Assembly (NCBI RefSeq): GCF_033100135.1
Contig: NZ_CP136920.1
Location: 4,025,001-4,089,000 of the forward strand
DNA from: Rubellicoccus peritrichatus
GTDB lineage: Bacteria; Verrucomicrobiota; Verrucomicrobiia; Opitutales; Cerasicoccaceae
Length of the DNA: 64,000 nt
Reading direction: 5' to 3'
The notes beneath the pieces are model-generated. The model worked only from the letters and a program-made list of their open reading frames with translations, made no database searches and was not told where the DNA came from. This document shows positions 10,279 through 19,795 of this stretch, one piece after another; position 1 is the stretch's first letter, and each line of letters begins with the position of its first letter. Position numbers and translations under genes: made by a program.

Positions 10279-13200
10279 CTAAGAACCTTGAGGAGCGTCA
10301 TCGCCGAGCGCGGTATCACCAAACTCACCCATGTAGATGTCACCTTGTCGCTTAAGCCGTTTGATCGTAACTTCTCCGCTTTCAGAAACGGTAAGCGCTT
10401 CCTCTGCAGCACCAGACTGTGATTCCCTAACGGTAAATGCGCCAGTTATTTGCGAGTTTCCGTTAATATCCGCCTGAGCGTTGATAGTCGTATGGTCATT
10501 GATTACAGCCGGCGCATTGAGCGTAGCTCGCTCTGAGAAAGTGACTGCGCCATCAGTAGCAACGGAAATCGCGGCAACTTGACCGGAGCCATCGTCATAA
10601 TAGAGTTCAGAGACCGTTTGCAGAGCAGGGGTTAAATCAACATCCGGCAATGACTGCCCAGCTTCGCTTAGTTGCAGTAAACGCGTATTTTCTGAGCTGA
10701 GTACAAAAGAATCAATCAACTCATTGTCTGTTTGATAGTCTGCGTCATTGACTGTATCAACAGCGAGACTGGAAAGATCAACACTCGTGCTCACGGAATT
10801 CGCTTCGGTAATAGTCAAAGTATTCCCAGACAAAACTACACTAGTGATGATTTCATCGTTGGGATCAGAATTACCACTGCCACCTTGTGTGAGTGAAACC
10901 CATGCACCGCCTTTGTATACCTGTAAATCAGTGCCATTCCATTGAATGGAACCAACATCTGCGGCGGTTGGAACTCCACTAAATCCACTCACTTGAACAG
11001 CCCCACCAGTTACATTTAAATTACCCGTTGTATATACAAGATCGCTATTAATTTGTTCAAAGAAGCTGTCTCCAGCAGGTCCCATCAAATTGCCAGTGGG
11101 CGCTGCATCCCAAGCTACGGCATCACGAGTGTAGAAATCACCCGTGTCAGTATCCAGATAGAGGTCTAATTCAATACCAGGTGTTTCGACGCCGGGTGCG
11201 CCTGTTCCAAGATACCATCGTGAGCCATTGATTACTGTGAGTACTTCACCTGGAGGACCAGGAGCACCGTCAGCTCCAGGCTCACCATCAGCTCCAGGCT
11301 CACCAGCCGGTCCCATGAGGTTGCCTTTGAGCACCCAATTGCCATCCTCCTTAAGATAAAAATCCCCATTATCTGAATTAATTATTAAGTCTCCATTGTC
11401 ACCCACAGCTGCTTGAGGTATTCCCTCTGATGTATGCCACTGACTAGAGGGTTCATTAATCGAAAGTGCTTGCAGATCTGGCTCTGTTGCAACCCTTATC
11501 CATTCTGTTTCATCATGAAGCATGAAGTTATCGCCATCCCAGCGAATTGCTCCAGGTTGAGCGACACCTAATGCATCCTGCCCAAAAACCACAGTGCCTG
11601 AAAGTTGCGTATCTCCAAGAATAACGCTCCCTCCCTTATCTGACAGATGTACGATTCCATACCCGCTTTCATCCTCACTATAACCACCATTGATGTATAT
11701 GTGACCAAGTGCTCCCCTTGAATCGCCAGCATCAATATAAACATGACCACCACTACCATCGCCAAGTTCATCAGAATCACCATAACCTCCACGGATATAA
11801 ATATCGCCTTTGGAATTGTTGTTATCATGTCCTGTCCCTGCAGTAATGATTACATCGTTAGCATTTGAACCAGAGCCTGCCCCTTGGCCACCGCCGAGGA
11901 AAATCGATGCCCCAGTAGTATTCACACCGGCATCTCCAGCTGCGATGGTAATATCACCACCACCACCAGCGGCAATTCCCGCGTCAGCCAAATTTCCAGC
12001 TCCAGCAGTAATTGATATGTTATCTCCGGAGTCTCCGTATGCGGGACCACTGGCTGCATTGACATTAAAAGTCGATCCAATGCCAGCTGGATCGAATAAG
12101 AAGTCCCCAGCATAGTTTCCATCTTTGAGACTGGAGAGATCTACAAAGAATGAATTACCGGGATCTACCAATGTCAAAACATCACCATCAAAACTTAATG
12201 AACTAACTAACTCATTCGTGACACTGCCATCAGTCTCGGCAGTCAGATAACCAGCAGTCGCATGGTCTGTCCAATCATGAGCTTGTTCCCAGTCGATGAT
12301 CTGCTGAGCGGTAATCCCATAGGCTGGATGGCCCATGAACTCGGGATCAGTCTCGGCAATAATTCCACCGCCTTGGCCAGATGTTAAAGACACCCAGGTA
12401 GAGCCACTGTAGCCCTCAAAGTCAGTCCCACTCCATCGAATAGCGCCTGCTGTCGGATTACCAGTATCCGTAGCAAGTATTAAGGAGCCATCGACTTGCG
12501 CATCACCACCGACATGCAGAGTTTGAGCGGGTGACAAGACACCAACACCAATCCTGTCAGTAGCCAAATCACCGTAAATAGTATTACCAATATTTAGTTG
12601 ATCGTCACCGGTATTGGATGGGAGTGAACTTTGGCTGCCAATGGCAATATTATTACTTCCAGTGCTGAAATACCGTGCAGCTTGCTGACCAATAAACAAA
12701 TTTGTATCACCTGATGTAAGCCCATTTCCGGCACGTTCTCCAATAAAGATATTGCTATCACCTGAAACAAGGACCGCCGCACTATAACCTCCAACCGCAG
12801 TATTATAAATACCACTACTTAAATTAGTCATTGCAGAAGGGCCAACTGCCACATTATAAGTTAAATCCTCAGGAACAGCCGAGCTCCCGGCACCTGACAT
12901 AGCATAGTGTCCTAGAGCCAGGTTCTTACTGCCCGTGACATTACTATTAAACGCACCTTGCCCAATTGCGATATTGTTATCCCCTTGATTTCCGTCCAGT
13001 CCACCACCAATCGCGATATTATTATTGCCGATATCAGCTCCCTGCATGGTCCTACTGCCCATCGCAATATTATTACTGCCAGTGGTGTTGGCATTAAGCG
13101 TTAGATAGCCAAAACCTACATTATTGCTACCAGTTGTTGTATTTTTACCCGCCAAATTACCAGAGTATAAGTTATTAGAGCCGGTCATCGTGTCATTACC

Positions 13201-13872
13201 AGCTCTTTTTCCAATCGATGCATTATACCCCAGAAAAGAAGCGACAGTTGAATTTTGATGCTTAATATTAACAGGTAAGCTAAGATCCCCATTGAATTTA
13301 AACTCAGAATCAATAATGATGGTGTCAGCAGACAGGTCCCCTTCTGCAGTCAAATTTCCTTGAATCAAGGCATCACCGTCAACGTCCAGTTCCTCTGAAG
13401 GCGTCGAAGTGCCAACACCGAACTTACTGCCATCCCAATAGACTCCAGATGTGGAATTTAGCATGACTTCTTGCCCACCAATCGTGATTAATGGTGTAAT
13501 CGGATCCAACACAATAGAGGCTGACTCATTCCCGGCGTAAAGTGTCAACACATTCGTACTAGATAAGGACATTTGAGGCTTATTACTTCCATCAGCATTC
13601 TGTTCCCAAATCCATTCAGCGAGTATCTCATTTACTGAAAATTGCACCTGTGCTGGTGTCATAGGGCTAGATAGGTAATCGAAATAACGAATAGTAACTC
13701 CATTAGCATCAACATCTGAACTAGCGTCGCCCCCATCATTTTCTTCGATCCTTAGATCACCTTCGATATGCGAATCAGGTGAGCCAAGCAATACATCAGT
13801 TTGAGCCCATAAAAAGGTAGCTGGTAGAACTAATGGCACTAGAATGATAGCTTTAAGGAATGATACTTTCAT
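10279..13872 (-). CDS. Secreted fibre-like protein with YadA-head-type and collagen-like repeats
   Basis: This is a 1197-residue protein with a signal peptide (residues 1-23, ending LWAQ). Residues about 215-430 are a run of YadA/Hep_Hag head-like repeats with the pattern TGSNNIAIG and variants, about fourteen turns. Residues about 847-877 are a collagen-like stretch of Gly-x-x triplets (GPAGEPGADGEPGADG). Three copies of a small module with an AGAIRW-G-D/T-F core lie near 470, 770 and 970. The C-terminal third has Asp/Ser-rich strands. These repeats are typical of trimeric adhesins and phage-like fibres. I see no YadA anchor barrel and no S74 intramolecular chaperone at the end, so how it trimerises or attaches is open. 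It stands alone, with 106 nt to the downstream LamG gene and 630 nt to the upstream PEP-CTERM gene. A TATATA stretch just upstream may be its -10. Confidence 0.8.
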   Translation of the reverse strand: MKVSFLKAIILVPLVLPATFLWAQTDVLLGSPDSHIEGDLRIEENDGGDASSDVDANGVTIRYFDYLSSPMTPAQVQFSVNEILAEWIWEQNADGSNKPQMSLSSTNVLTLYAGNESASIVLDPITPLITIGGQEVMLNSTSGVYWDGSKFGVGTSTPSEELDVDGDALIQGNLTAEGDLSADTIIIDSEFKFNGDLSLPVNIKHQNSTVASFLGYNASIGKRAGNDTMTGSNNLYSGNLAGKNTTTGSNNVGFGYLTLNANTTGSNNIAMGSRTMQGADIGNNNIAIGGGLDGNQGDNNIAIGQGAFNSNVTGSKNLALGHYAMSGAGSSAVPEDLTYNVAVGPSAMTNLSSGIYNTAVGGYSAAVLVSGDSNIFIGERAGNGLTSGDTNLFIGQQAARYFSTGSNNIAIGSQSSLPSNTGDDQLNIGNTIYGDLATDRIGVGVLSPAQTLHVGGDAQVDGSLILATDTGNPTAGAIRWSGTDFEGYSGSTWVSLTSGQGGGIIAETDPEFMGHPAYGITAQQIIDWEQAHDWTDHATAGYLTAETDGSVTNELVSSLSFDGDVLTLVDPGNSFFVDLSSLKDGNYAGDFLFDPAGIGSTFNVNAASGPAYGDSGDNISITAGAGNLADAGIAAGGGGDITIAAGDAGVNTTGASIFLGGGQGAGSGSNANDVIITAGTGHDNNNSKGDIYIRGGYGDSDELGDGSGGHVYIDAGDSRGALGHIYINGGYSEDESGYGIVHLSDKGGSVILGDTQLSGTVVFGQDALGVAQPGAIRWDGDNFMLHDETEWIRVATEPDLQALSINEPSSQWHTSEGIPQAAVGDNGDLIINSDNGDFYLKEDGNWVLKGNLMGPAGEPGADGEPGADGAPGPPGEVLTVINGSRWYLGTGAPGVETPGIELDLYLDTDTGDFYTRDAVAWDAAPTGNLMGPAGDSFFEQINSDLVYTTGNLNVTGGAVQVSGFSGVPTAADVGSIQWNGTDLQVYKGGAWVSLTQGGSGNSDPNDEIITSVVLSGNTLTITEANSVSTSVDLSSLAVDTVNDADYQTDNELIDSFVLSSENTRLLQLSEAGQSLPDVDLTPALQTVSELYYDDGSGQVAAISVATDGAVTFSERATLNAPAVINDHTTINAQADINGNSQITGAFTVRESQSGAAEEALTVSESGEVTIKRLKRQGDIYMGEFGDTALGDDAPQGS

Positions 13873-14502
13873 AATATAGCTTTTATATAGTTAGAGAATC
13901 ATTAGGCAAGAGATCAATACCAAAACAATGCTGTAGTGAACAAAATAATAATATGAGCATATCCCTCATGGACCAATACAAACTGAACTTTGAATATAGT
14001 TCTGATCAACATACTAAACTCATTCACCTTGTTCTCCGTCGCTACTGCAACGCTTTTAGCGGGATCCATTGAAACGAGATTTTGCATTTGCCTATTTTTC
14101 TCTTTGCGCACCGATTACTCGAGAGAATTTAATCCTACTGACGTTCTCCCCCGATCTTCGACCAGTTGCGGTAACTCGGTCGCCGGATTTCCACATACCG
14201 AGACTCTCCTGCAAAACAAAAAGGGTCCCCACGGGAATTCGAACCCGTTACGATTCTTCAACTACTTTCACTTAATTTCACTTCACGTTATCTACAAAGC
14301 ACTTACAGATCTGATGCCTGGACATGAGATGAATATAGATGAAACAAAATGGCTTTAGTTTGGCAAATTAAGTGTTAGTAATGGAAGTCATGCAAAGCTC
14401 ATGAAGGGAAAACCAAAGATAAAGCTTATAGACGATTACTGTTCAAATATAGCATGGTAAACCTACGGCATGGTGTACAAAAACAAGTCTGTAATCCGAT
14501 CT
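13873..14502. other. Gene-poor 630-nt intergenic stretch
   Basis: No convincing gene on either strand. The short open frames here have no recognisable domain and no ribosome site. The only structured signal is the tRNA 3'-end-like remnant at 14223-14247. The first bases (to about 13910) are the leader of the fibre-like gene. The stretch downstream of the PEP-CTERM stop at 14503 shows no clear hairpin plus T-tract terminator. Confidence 0.6.
14223..14247 (-). other. tRNA 3'-end-like remnant, possible att site (left)
   Basis: On the minus strand this reads as a T-arm-like CGGGTTCGAATTCCCG followed by TGGGGAC and a C-rich end. A complete tRNA is not present: upstream bases give no D-arm, anticodon arm or 5' acceptor strand. 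A 21-nt core at 14225-14245 matches 35103-35123 with one mismatch and in the same orientation. Such half-tRNA sequences are the usual scars of tyrosine-recombinase integration. Confidence 0.5.
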
Positions 14503-15129
14503 TTATCTACGACAGCTTAAAGATATACAGGCCCATTTCCTGATAGCGAAAAAGATAGCTCCTAGAGCAAACAAAGCAGTATAAATATTAGGTTCAGGAA
14601 CAAATGCTGTTTCGAGGTCGATATTTTCATCGATGGAAAAGGAGATGAGATCTGCGATATTGTCGCTGCCAAGTGAGACGAACCCAAAAAAACTTATACT
14701 CGCATTGACACCAATCGAGCTTACTGGTTCTACGGCACCAATTTCAATGATTTCAAGTTGTAACTCCCAGGGTTTTTCAAAGCTGTAAAACTCGTTACTG
14801 ATGTTGCTATCCGTTCCGCCATAAGACGCTGTCAGGCGACTGAAGGTGCTGCCGTTTCTGGATACCGTGTCTGTTGAAAACGACCAAAATTCAGGTACGC
14901 CAATGGACTGAAAACTTATATCCGATGACATGAGGAACTCTATATTGTTGGCAAGCCCGGTTGAAGACTCGTAGATTCGGAAATCTCCCGGTGCGGTGTC
15001 CTTTTTGTCAGCCGTTACAATGTTACCCGGAGCATCAAAACTAGTGATCAAATCGATGAAAATATTATCCGCATGGACGCCATGCATCAGAAGGCATCCA
15101 GTAAGAATTGAGAGTTTTCTAATTAACAT
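14503..15129 (-). CDS. Small exported PEP-CTERM-type protein
   Basis: The 208-residue product has an N-terminal signal peptide (residues 1-20, ending GVHA-D). Its C-terminal sorting tail has the parts of a PEP-CTERM signal: VPEPN at about 178, a hydrophobic helix, then a basic end with Arg and Lys. Such proteins are processed by an exosortase and released or anchored at the surface; no exosortase gene lies in the window. The central beta-rich part matches no family I know. It is the last gene of the five-gene array, starting 4 nt after the Calx-beta/RTX gene stop, so it is probably co-translated. The tail is slightly unusual in ending with Cys residues (WACISLSCRR). Confidence 0.75.
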   Translation of the reverse strand: MLIRKLSILTGCLLMHGVHADNIFIDLITSFDAPGNIVTADKKDTAPGDFRIYESSTGLANNIEFLMSSDISFQSIGVPEFWSFSTDTVSRNGSTFSRLTASYGGTDSNISNEFYSFEKPWELQLEIIEIGAVEPVSSIGVNASISFFGFVSLGSDNIADLISFSIDENIDLETAFVPEPNIYTALFALGAIFFAIRKWACISLSCRR

Positions 15130-15133
15130 TGAA

Positions 15134-18100
15134 TTATAAAATTTCGACGATTGAAATGCTCTTTAGTGAAATTGAGTCATCGGCATCTTTGGCGTTAATA
15201 CTCCATTCAAGCTTGTGAATACCACTATCGGCTTCACTTATGGGGGTGGCACTCTGCCAGCTGTTTGCGGTAGAAGTGGAACTGAGTTTGGAGACTCCAT
15301 TAATGCTGAAGTCGAAAATCATATCTCCCGTTGCATTCGTAACTTGGTAATCAAAGCCAACAGTGAATGGGCCTTCAATAAAGTGAGTGATTACCGTTTT
15401 CTCGCCTGCTTCAATTCCGAGGGTTTCGATAACGCCTTCACTTTCAACCGATGGCTTCCAAACGCCATTGCCCGATTGCAGGAAGTCCATATCTGGCTGA
15501 GAGAGTGTTGATGCAATGTCGCCTTCCCAATAAGGTGTTCCAATAATCGTCGCCTCAATTCTGCGGAAAGTCGTCCCGAGAACATTTGATGGTAGTTTAG
15601 AAACATAAATGCGCTCGACCTTTTTGTCGTCCAATCGCCTAACAGATGCATCAAAATCACTGGTGCCGCTTTCCCATGTGAACAGGTCATCGCTGAGGAG
15701 GAGATCGAAGGAGGCGTCCACCAAATCTGCACCTGTCGTGAAACGAATTTCCAAATGGCCGTCGGCATTGTTGAAAGCAGTCAACTGATACTCGGTGGCA
15801 CTGCTAGTCTCAGAGGTGTCCATCCCAAAAAGATATTCTCTCTCGGTATCGGCACCGTCACTGTCGCTATCGTGTGAACTCCAGTCTGTTGTATCGGGAT
15901 CAAGCGTTGGAAAACGCTCTGCGACCCATGAGTTGAAGTCGACCAATCCATTCTCAATCGTATCCACGATGACGACAGCAGCCGTCCATGGATTGATCAA
16001 AGCGTAGTTTTCCGGGTCTGGAACGATACTGACCTGAGCTACTCTTGCCCGCCCATCAACCGATGCCTCAGTGAAAGGTTTTATCCAGATTTCCAGAGTC
16101 GATTGTCCTGCTGCAAAAGTGGTGCTCGGGCTGATCAATTCGTAGTCACGTCCATTGACAGCTGTACCACTGATGAATAGATCGACCGTTAGTTCCTCAC
16201 TCGTGTCACCACTGCGGGTGAGCTGGATGACGCCGGGCACTGCTGGAGTCAGACGCTGAGCTTCTGAGACCAGTGCTTTTATCGAGATGATAGGTGCGTC
16301 ACCTATAGTCATCGATGCTTCATCGGCTGAATAGTCTGTGATTGCTGCGCTACGGTAGACCTTCAGTGTCACGTATTCATCTTCATCCCAAGTGTCCTGG
16401 ATCGTTGACAATTCAAAGTTCAGTGAGTCCTGGCCACGCACAAAAGTGAATGCTCGAATCGAGCCGCTACCTGTTAGTCCTGAGATAGTATAATCCTGGT
16501 CGACAATCGCACTGCCAGATAGGCCCAGGTAGAATGTCTGCTCTGAACTCGTTTCACCACTGCGTGATATTTCAATTTCGTATGAAACTTTGCCTTCGAC
16601 TAATTCACTATCGGTTGGGTTGATCAATACCGCCATATCATATACGGGTCCTCCCAGGTTGATATATCCCTCACCAACTAACCAAGGTAAGTCCTCTTGA
16701 GTCAACGTTAAGCCTTCAAGCGTAATGGTTTGATCAGGCGACTCCTCCCACTGGCCATCAAAGTCCATCGCGATCAAAGTGTCGACCGACGGAAGTTGTC
16801 CGCTCTCATGCGAAACTACATAAGAGAGCCGCAAGTAGTCGTCCGGTATACCTGTTTGACGACTGTATATCGGACTTAAATCGATCACATCACCATCAGC
16901 CTCGAGAAAATCAACAATCGTATTGTCACCAGAGTAAGAGAAAAATTGAAATACGTCGGCACCACTATTGCCCTTTAATATATCATTCCCAGCCCCATCG
17001 CGAAAAATATCATCGAGTGATCCGCCATCGAAACTATCATCCGCCCAACCGCCGGAAAAAATATTGGCGTGCGTCGAGTTACCCGTCAGTGTAACGGGAG
17101 TCGTTTCTTCTCGCAAATCCCAAACACGATAGTTGTCCCAACGCGAAAGCTTATAATCTTCGAGCTCGCTTTGAAGCATGGGCTCCAGCACACCTTCAAA
17201 GATCATCAGCTCAGTGAGGATACCGGAATAAGCGTTCTGCGCCGCCAAGGCACCAAATGGATAGCGCGCGCCTAAAGTCGTAAATGAAGCCTCGGGAGCC
17301 ACGGAAACATCGTCATAGGAATAGGCGTAATGACCTTTCAGGTCATGCAACAGGCTAAGCGAACTATCGCGAGAGAACATAAGGAGGTTCCTACTACCAT
17401 CAGTCTCATAAAACGAACCAACTATCTTTCGCCCGGTTTCCTCCACTTGAATTGAACCGGGATAAAGGTTGCTCATGTCGCCATCCAGGGTTCCTGAATT
17501 CAAGTGCGACAAATTGATCTCAGCGGACAAGCCGTGAAACAGGGTTTGCAGCTGATCGTTAAAGACTCCAGCCGTAAAGCTTGCAAACAGCGTGAAGTCT
17601 TCCGCGATCCAACTACGATCGTCCAAAAACAAGAATTCACTGTTAGCATTCCTGAATCGTATAGTGCCCAACAGTGGATCCCAAAACGGCCGACTCCCGC
17701 CACTTGGTTGATAGGCGTCACGTCCATGTCCAGACAAGTCCAGCCATTCATCCACGCGTTCTTCGATTCCATCATGGGTTGATACGACAGAAGTAAGCTC
17801 AGACGAATCAAACCACAAAAGCGGTGCATTTGCGCCTAGTGTTGCTGGACTAAACACCTTTACGACTAGATCGACCGCGCTCACGTTGGCCGCCTCATCC
17901 TCAAGTTCAAAGGAGATTGAACCTCCCGCAAAATCACTTGAGTTCGTCGAATGCAACTTCCCAAGAAGAACGTCTTCATAGGTAAACGTATCACCTACAG
18001 CGATAACAGTATCTTCATTCCAAAGGATCAAGCCGGTGATCGATGCTGTATAGGTAAGCTGTATGTTCGCTGGCGTGCTATTACTGTCCTCAACTGAAAT

Positions 18101-18817
18101 ATAAAAACCCGCATCGCCATTCAGTGGTACTGTAACAGAAGTCGTTACCAGTGAAGGAGCACGGTTGTCGACATTCGGGTCTGTACCGTTTTGCAACTCT
18201 TCCAGGTTCGTCCATCCATCGCCATCCGAGTCCAACACGGCGTCTCCTGCAAAATGCGAATTAAGGCCATAACGCTCCTCCCAAAGATCCGGCATCAGAT
18301 CACTATCGCTGTCCAGCAAAACCGAGTTAATCTCAAGATCCAAACGATGCTCTTGCATGCGAGCATCAAATGTCGTTTTTAAGATAGATTGATCACGATC
18401 CAGCAATGTGGCCACATGCCCATCAACGGTGATTGAAAAAAAACGGTAGGCCGTCTCTGCGGAGGAAACTTTAAGCGTGTCTTGCAAAATGGCGCTTACC
18501 GGCAAATAAGTCTGATCGATCTCCAAAGTATAAGAGAATAAACCCGATGATCCTGATTCAATTAAGTCCGTGGTCAGAGTAATCTTATTGGTCGGATCGA
18601 GTTGGTTCACCAGCTCGATTTCAAGTTCCCCTTCATACAGCTGTATCGAATAGCTTTCATCATAGTTCATGACTTTGCCATAAAGCACAACCGGTGGATC
18701 CGTGAAACCATTGCTTTCGCCAAGCAAAATCGATGTGAAGGCAATCCAAACCAACGCAATATACAAGAAGGCAATCCGGCGCCCCCAAGAGAGTAAATGG
18801 ATAAGTGTCAAAAGCAT
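15134..18817 (-). CDS. Secreted LamG / RTX-like / Calx-beta multidomain protein
   Basis: This is a 1227-residue exported protein. Residues about 10-35 are a hydrophobic signal or anchor segment. A Ca-binding thrombospondin-3-like stretch lies at about 165-215 (DSDSDLMPD, DSDGDGWTN). A cadherin/CSPG-like domain follows at 215-320 and a LamG-like domain at about 330-555. An RTX-like segment at about 575-650 (DGAGNDILKGNSGADVFQF, then a DxIDLS end) is next. Two Calx-beta-like domains sit at about 715-950, and the C-terminus is beta-rich. RTX nonapeptides bind calcium and usually mark type I secretion substrates, but here the segment is internal and the protein has an N-terminal export signal. 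It is more likely a calcium-stabilised surface protein. It starts one base after the PPIase stop (TGA-A-ATG), a sign of translational coupling. Confidence 0.75.
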   Translation of the reverse strand: MLLTLIHLLSWGRRIAFLYIALVWIAFTSILLGESNGFTDPPVVLYGKVMNYDESYSIQLYEGELEIELVNQLDPTNKITLTTDLIESGSSGLFSYTLEIDQTYLPVSAILQDTLKVSSAETAYRFFSITVDGHVATLLDRDQSILKTTFDARMQEHRLDLEINSVLLDSDSDLMPDLWEERYGLNSHFAGDAVLDSDGDGWTNLEELQNGTDPNVDNRAPSLVTTSVTVPLNGDAGFYISVEDSNSTPANIQLTYTASITGLILWNEDTVIAVGDTFTYEDVLLGKLHSTNSSDFAGGSISFELEDEAANVSAVDLVVKVFSPATLGANAPLLWFDSSELTSVVSTHDGIEERVDEWLDLSGHGRDAYQPSGGSRPFWDPLLGTIRFRNANSEFLFLDDRSWIAEDFTLFASFTAGVFNDQLQTLFHGLSAEINLSHLNSGTLDGDMSNLYPGSIQVEETGRKIVGSFYETDGSRNLLMFSRDSSLSLLHDLKGHYAYSYDDVSVAPEASFTTLGARYPFGALAAQNAYSGILTELMIFEGVLEPMLQSELEDYKLSRWDNYRVWDLREETTPVTLTGNSTHANIFSGGWADDSFDGGSLDDIFRDGAGNDILKGNSGADVFQFFSYSGDNTIVDFLEADGDVIDLSPIYSRQTGIPDDYLRLSYVVSHESGQLPSVDTLIAMDFDGQWEESPDQTITLEGLTLTQEDLPWLVGEGYINLGGPVYDMAVLINPTDSELVEGKVSYEIEISRSGETSSEQTFYLGLSGSAIVDQDYTISGLTGSGSIRAFTFVRGQDSLNFELSTIQDTWDEDEYVTLKVYRSAAITDYSADEASMTIGDAPIISIKALVSEAQRLTPAVPGVIQLTRSGDTSEELTVDLFISGTAVNGRDYELISPSTTFAAGQSTLEIWIKPFTEASVDGRARVAQVSIVPDPENYALINPWTAAVVIVDTIENGLVDFNSWVAERFPTLDPDTTDWSSHDSDSDGADTEREYLFGMDTSETSSATEYQLTAFNNADGHLEIRFTTGADLVDASFDLLLSDDLFTWESGTSDFDASVRRLDDKKVERIYVSKLPSNVLGTTFRRIEATIIGTPYWEGDIASTLSQPDMDFLQSGNGVWKPSVESEGVIETLGIEAGEKTVITHFIEGPFTVGFDYQVTNATGDMIFDFSINGVSKLSSTSTANSWQSATPISEADSGIHKLEWSINAKDADDSISLKSISIVEIL

Positions 18818-18818
18818 T

Positions 18819-19775
18819 TCAGTTTTGTCCTATATAGAAGGCATCCGTTGATCTCATAGTGCCCAAAGGCGTCTCGAGTAGTAAGGATTGTAAGCGATCA
18901 TCAAAACGTTTGATATCTGCCGCAGTAACTACGGTAAGTTCAAAATTCTCCTTAATTACTTCAACGCGATCGCGCTTCAGCTGCTTAGTAATAGAAGAGC
19001 GCACAGAGTCGAAAGATCGCGGACTGGCCTCACGTTTTTCCAATAATCTAACTAGAAAAACTCCCTCTTCATTTACGACGACATCGCTCAACTGACCCGG
19101 ATGACTTAATTCCTTCGCAATCTCAAGTACGGCCAGGCGCCATTGGTTATGCTCTCGAGTTGGCTGAAGTATAGGAATGACTCCACCCCGATAACGCGAT
19201 GCGGCGTGCTCGGTGTTCATCTGTGATAGTTTACCAAATCCTTGATCGACCGGAGAAGGTTGCTGAATGATATCTTCACGCAACCGTTCTAGACGTTTGT
19301 GGTAGCGCGCTTCAAGGGGTTCAACTCCACGGCTTGCAAACCACAAAACTGCAACGGAGAATCCCTCCGGCTGCATATATGCTTGTTGATTTTCCTGATA
19401 ATGCTCAAGCGCCTCTGCCTCAGTAACTTTAACAGCTTCGATCTGCGGAAAGAGTTCTACCTCCTGAAGTCGACTGGCAAGAATCCCTTCAAAAGTCGCA
19501 ATGACCATCGGATCTTTGTCCAATCCGGCGGCAATAGCATAATCTGCCAAAGCAGACCGACGAATTAATTGATCCAGTACTTTACGGCGGGCTTCTGGTG
19601 TGTCTTTTGGCGGAAGCTGTTGTTGCCAAGTATACTTCATATGATCCTCTGTGATAGAATGATCATTCACTTGAGCGAGCATATCTGAGCCGATCGTTGG
19701 TTTTTCAGAGCAACCGGAAAAGCACATGCATATTCCAACAACTGCGGCGCCCATAAGACTGTAGTAATTTTTCAT
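18819..19775 (-). CDS. Parvulin-type peptidyl-prolyl isomerase lipoprotein (SurA/PrsA-like)
   Basis: The 318-residue product has a lipoprotein signal peptide with lipobox FSGC (Cys about 21). The layout is that of PrsA and SurA: an N-terminal chaperone helix region (AQVNDHSITEDHMKY, about 33-50), a helical arm, and a PpiC-like domain at about 130-275. That domain has the typical RGGVIPIL turn and the EEGVFLVRLLEK strand. The family catalyses cis-trans isomerisation of prolyl bonds and holds exported polypeptides in a foldable state. The gene lies 20 nt after the 3702-residue giant and 1 nt before the Calx-beta/RTX gene. The natural reading is a dedicated foldase for these large exported partners; that link is inference from position. 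Assignment to the family is fairly secure, though isomerase activity is not shown. Confidence 0.75.
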   Translation of the reverse strand: MKNYYSLMGAAVVGICMCFSGCSEKPTIGSDMLAQVNDHSITEDHMKYTWQQQLPPKDTPEARRKVLDQLIRRSALADYAIAAGLDKDPMVIATFEGILASRLQEVELFPQIEAVKVTEAEALEHYQENQQAYMQPEGFSVAVLWFASRGVEPLEARYHKRLERLREDIIQQPSPVDQGFGKLSQMNTEHAASRYRGGVIPILQPTREHNQWRLAVLEIAKELSHPGQLSDVVVNEEGVFLVRLLEKREASPRSFDSVRSSITKQLKRDRVEVIKENFELTVVTAADIKRFDDRLQSLLLETPLGTMRSTDAFYIGQN

Positions 19776-19795
19776 AATAACAACTGTCTTACCCT

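Noticed and set aside
14223-14310. Complete tRNA gene
   Set aside because: Only the T-arm and 3' acceptor can be drawn; no D-arm, anticodon arm or matching 5' acceptor is found here or at 35099 and 36485.
13990-14358. Plus-strand open frame of 122 codons
   Set aside because: It crosses a tRNA-like remnant, has no ribosome site and no domain. Translations over half-tRNA ends (PTGIRT-type peptides) are common spurious products.
15134-18817. Type I secretion substrate
   Set aside because: The RTX-like part is internal, the protein has an N-terminal export segment, and no ABC exporter or membrane-fusion gene is in the window.
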